Assembly (NCBI GenBank): GCA_963700745.1
Contig: CAVOYT010000002.1
Coordinates: forward strand, 62,001-126,000
Origin: UBA10649 sp963700745
GTDB lineage: Bacteria; Actinomycetota; Actinomycetes; S36-B12
DNA length: 64,000 nucleotides
Direction of reading: 5' to 3'
Part shown: in pieces, positions 63,869 through 64,000 of the stretch
Layout: each line of letters starts with the position of its first letter
Numbering within the stretch: the first letter of the stretch is position 1
Notes under the pieces: generated by a model
Seen by the model: only the letters and a program-made list of their open reading frames with translations
Database searches by the model: none
What the model was told of the DNA's origin: nothing
Position numbers and translations under genes: made by a program

Positions 63869-64000
63869 TCAGGACTGGACGGTGACGGCGTCGGACTCAT
63901 CCGACATGGCCGCCCGCGTGGTGGCGTCGGTGCCCTCCGGTACGAAGCGGTACCCGACGTTGCGAACGGTGCCGATCAGGCTCTCGTGCTCGGTGCCGAG
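63869..64000 (-). CDS. C-terminal end of a winged-helix response regulator, probably GlnR; cut by window edge
   Basis: Only the last 43 codons are inside: LGTEHESLIGTVRNVGYRF, then a Thr/Ala/Ser/Asp-rich tail ending VTVQS at a TGA read from 63871-63869. The TVRNVGYRF strand-wing is the end of an OmpR/PhoB DNA-binding domain. Position next to mshD argues for the nitrogen regulator GlnR, but the window does not hold enough sequence to prove it. Confidence 0.65.
   Translation of the reverse strand, partial: LGTEHESLIGTVRNVGYRFVPEGTDATTRAAMSDESDAVTVQS

Noticed and set aside
1..64000. CRISPR arrays, prophage, insertion sequences, tRNA or rRNA genes
   Set aside because: Looked for direct repeats with spacers, transposase or integrase motifs and tRNA-like cloverleaf segments by eye; none seen. 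A tRNA and CRISPR scan with dedicated software would settle it.

Overview
The window is GC-rich (roughly two thirds G+C by eye), densely coded DNA from an actinobacterium. Supporting markers are a mycothiol synthase (mshD), a Streptomyces-type xylose isomerase, a MutT1-type Nudix/histidine-phosphatase fusion, a GlgM/GlgC glycogen pair, an LppX/LprG-type lipoprotein and many GTG starts. I cannot assign a genus. I found no tRNA or rRNA gene, CRISPR array, prophage or insertion sequence.

Layout. 1-12.1 kb holds the purU tail, an M13 peptidase, a DUF2202 protein beside a two-component system, a PIG-L deacetylase, a tiny Cys-rich protein behind a CsoR-like palindrome, an alpha/beta hydrolase, a flavin monooxygenase, a potassium channel with a GNAT and an Fe-S protein, and a FucU/RbsD protein. 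12.1-15.1 kb (minus strand) holds an aldehyde dehydrogenase, a ferredoxin and a NuoF-like flavoprotein. 15.2-23.6 kb is a xylose locus, xylB-xylA-xylF-xylG-xylH-ROK repressor-aldose epimerase. 23.6-31 kb holds a Gfo/Idh oxidoreductase, an SDR, an L,D-transpeptidase, a second two-component system, a thioredoxin lipoprotein with its CcdA/DsbD-type membrane partner, and LtrA.

31-51 kb is the most interesting part. A tight eight-gene minus-strand operon (40.27 to 31.02 kb) encodes homoprotocatechuate-type meta-cleavage enzymes (aldehyde dehydrogenase, LigB-type dioxygenase, fumarylacetoacetate-hydrolase family), a ferredoxin and its reductase, an aromatic amino acid decarboxylase-like PLP enzyme, a 515-residue protein I do not recognise, and a TPP enzyme. 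Next to it lie a PuuD-like gamma-glutamyl hydrolase, a MarR regulator, two P450s, a class I amidotransferase, a PuuA/aniline-type glutamine synthetase homologue, a luciferase-like monooxygenase, an acetoacetate-decarboxylase family protein, an amino-acid permease and a CoA-transferase. Six copies of one near-palindrome, ATCGTTCGG-N2-CCGAACGAT, lie in all four divergent intergenic regions of this block. I infer one regulon for uptake, gamma-glutamylation, oxidation and ring cleavage of an (aromatic) amine.

51-64 kb holds a P-type ATPase, an EamA exporter, glgM/glgC, a lipoprotein, mutT1, a CYTH-CHAD protein, ppk1, mshD and the end of a response-regulator gene, probably glnR.

Caution: about 25 otherwise well-conserved genes are interrupted by one-base frameshifts, mostly single extra bases, concentrated in 6-10, 28-30 and 38-56 kb. 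This looks like uncorrected sequencing error rather than decay, so those genes are given as whole genes with the breaks noted.
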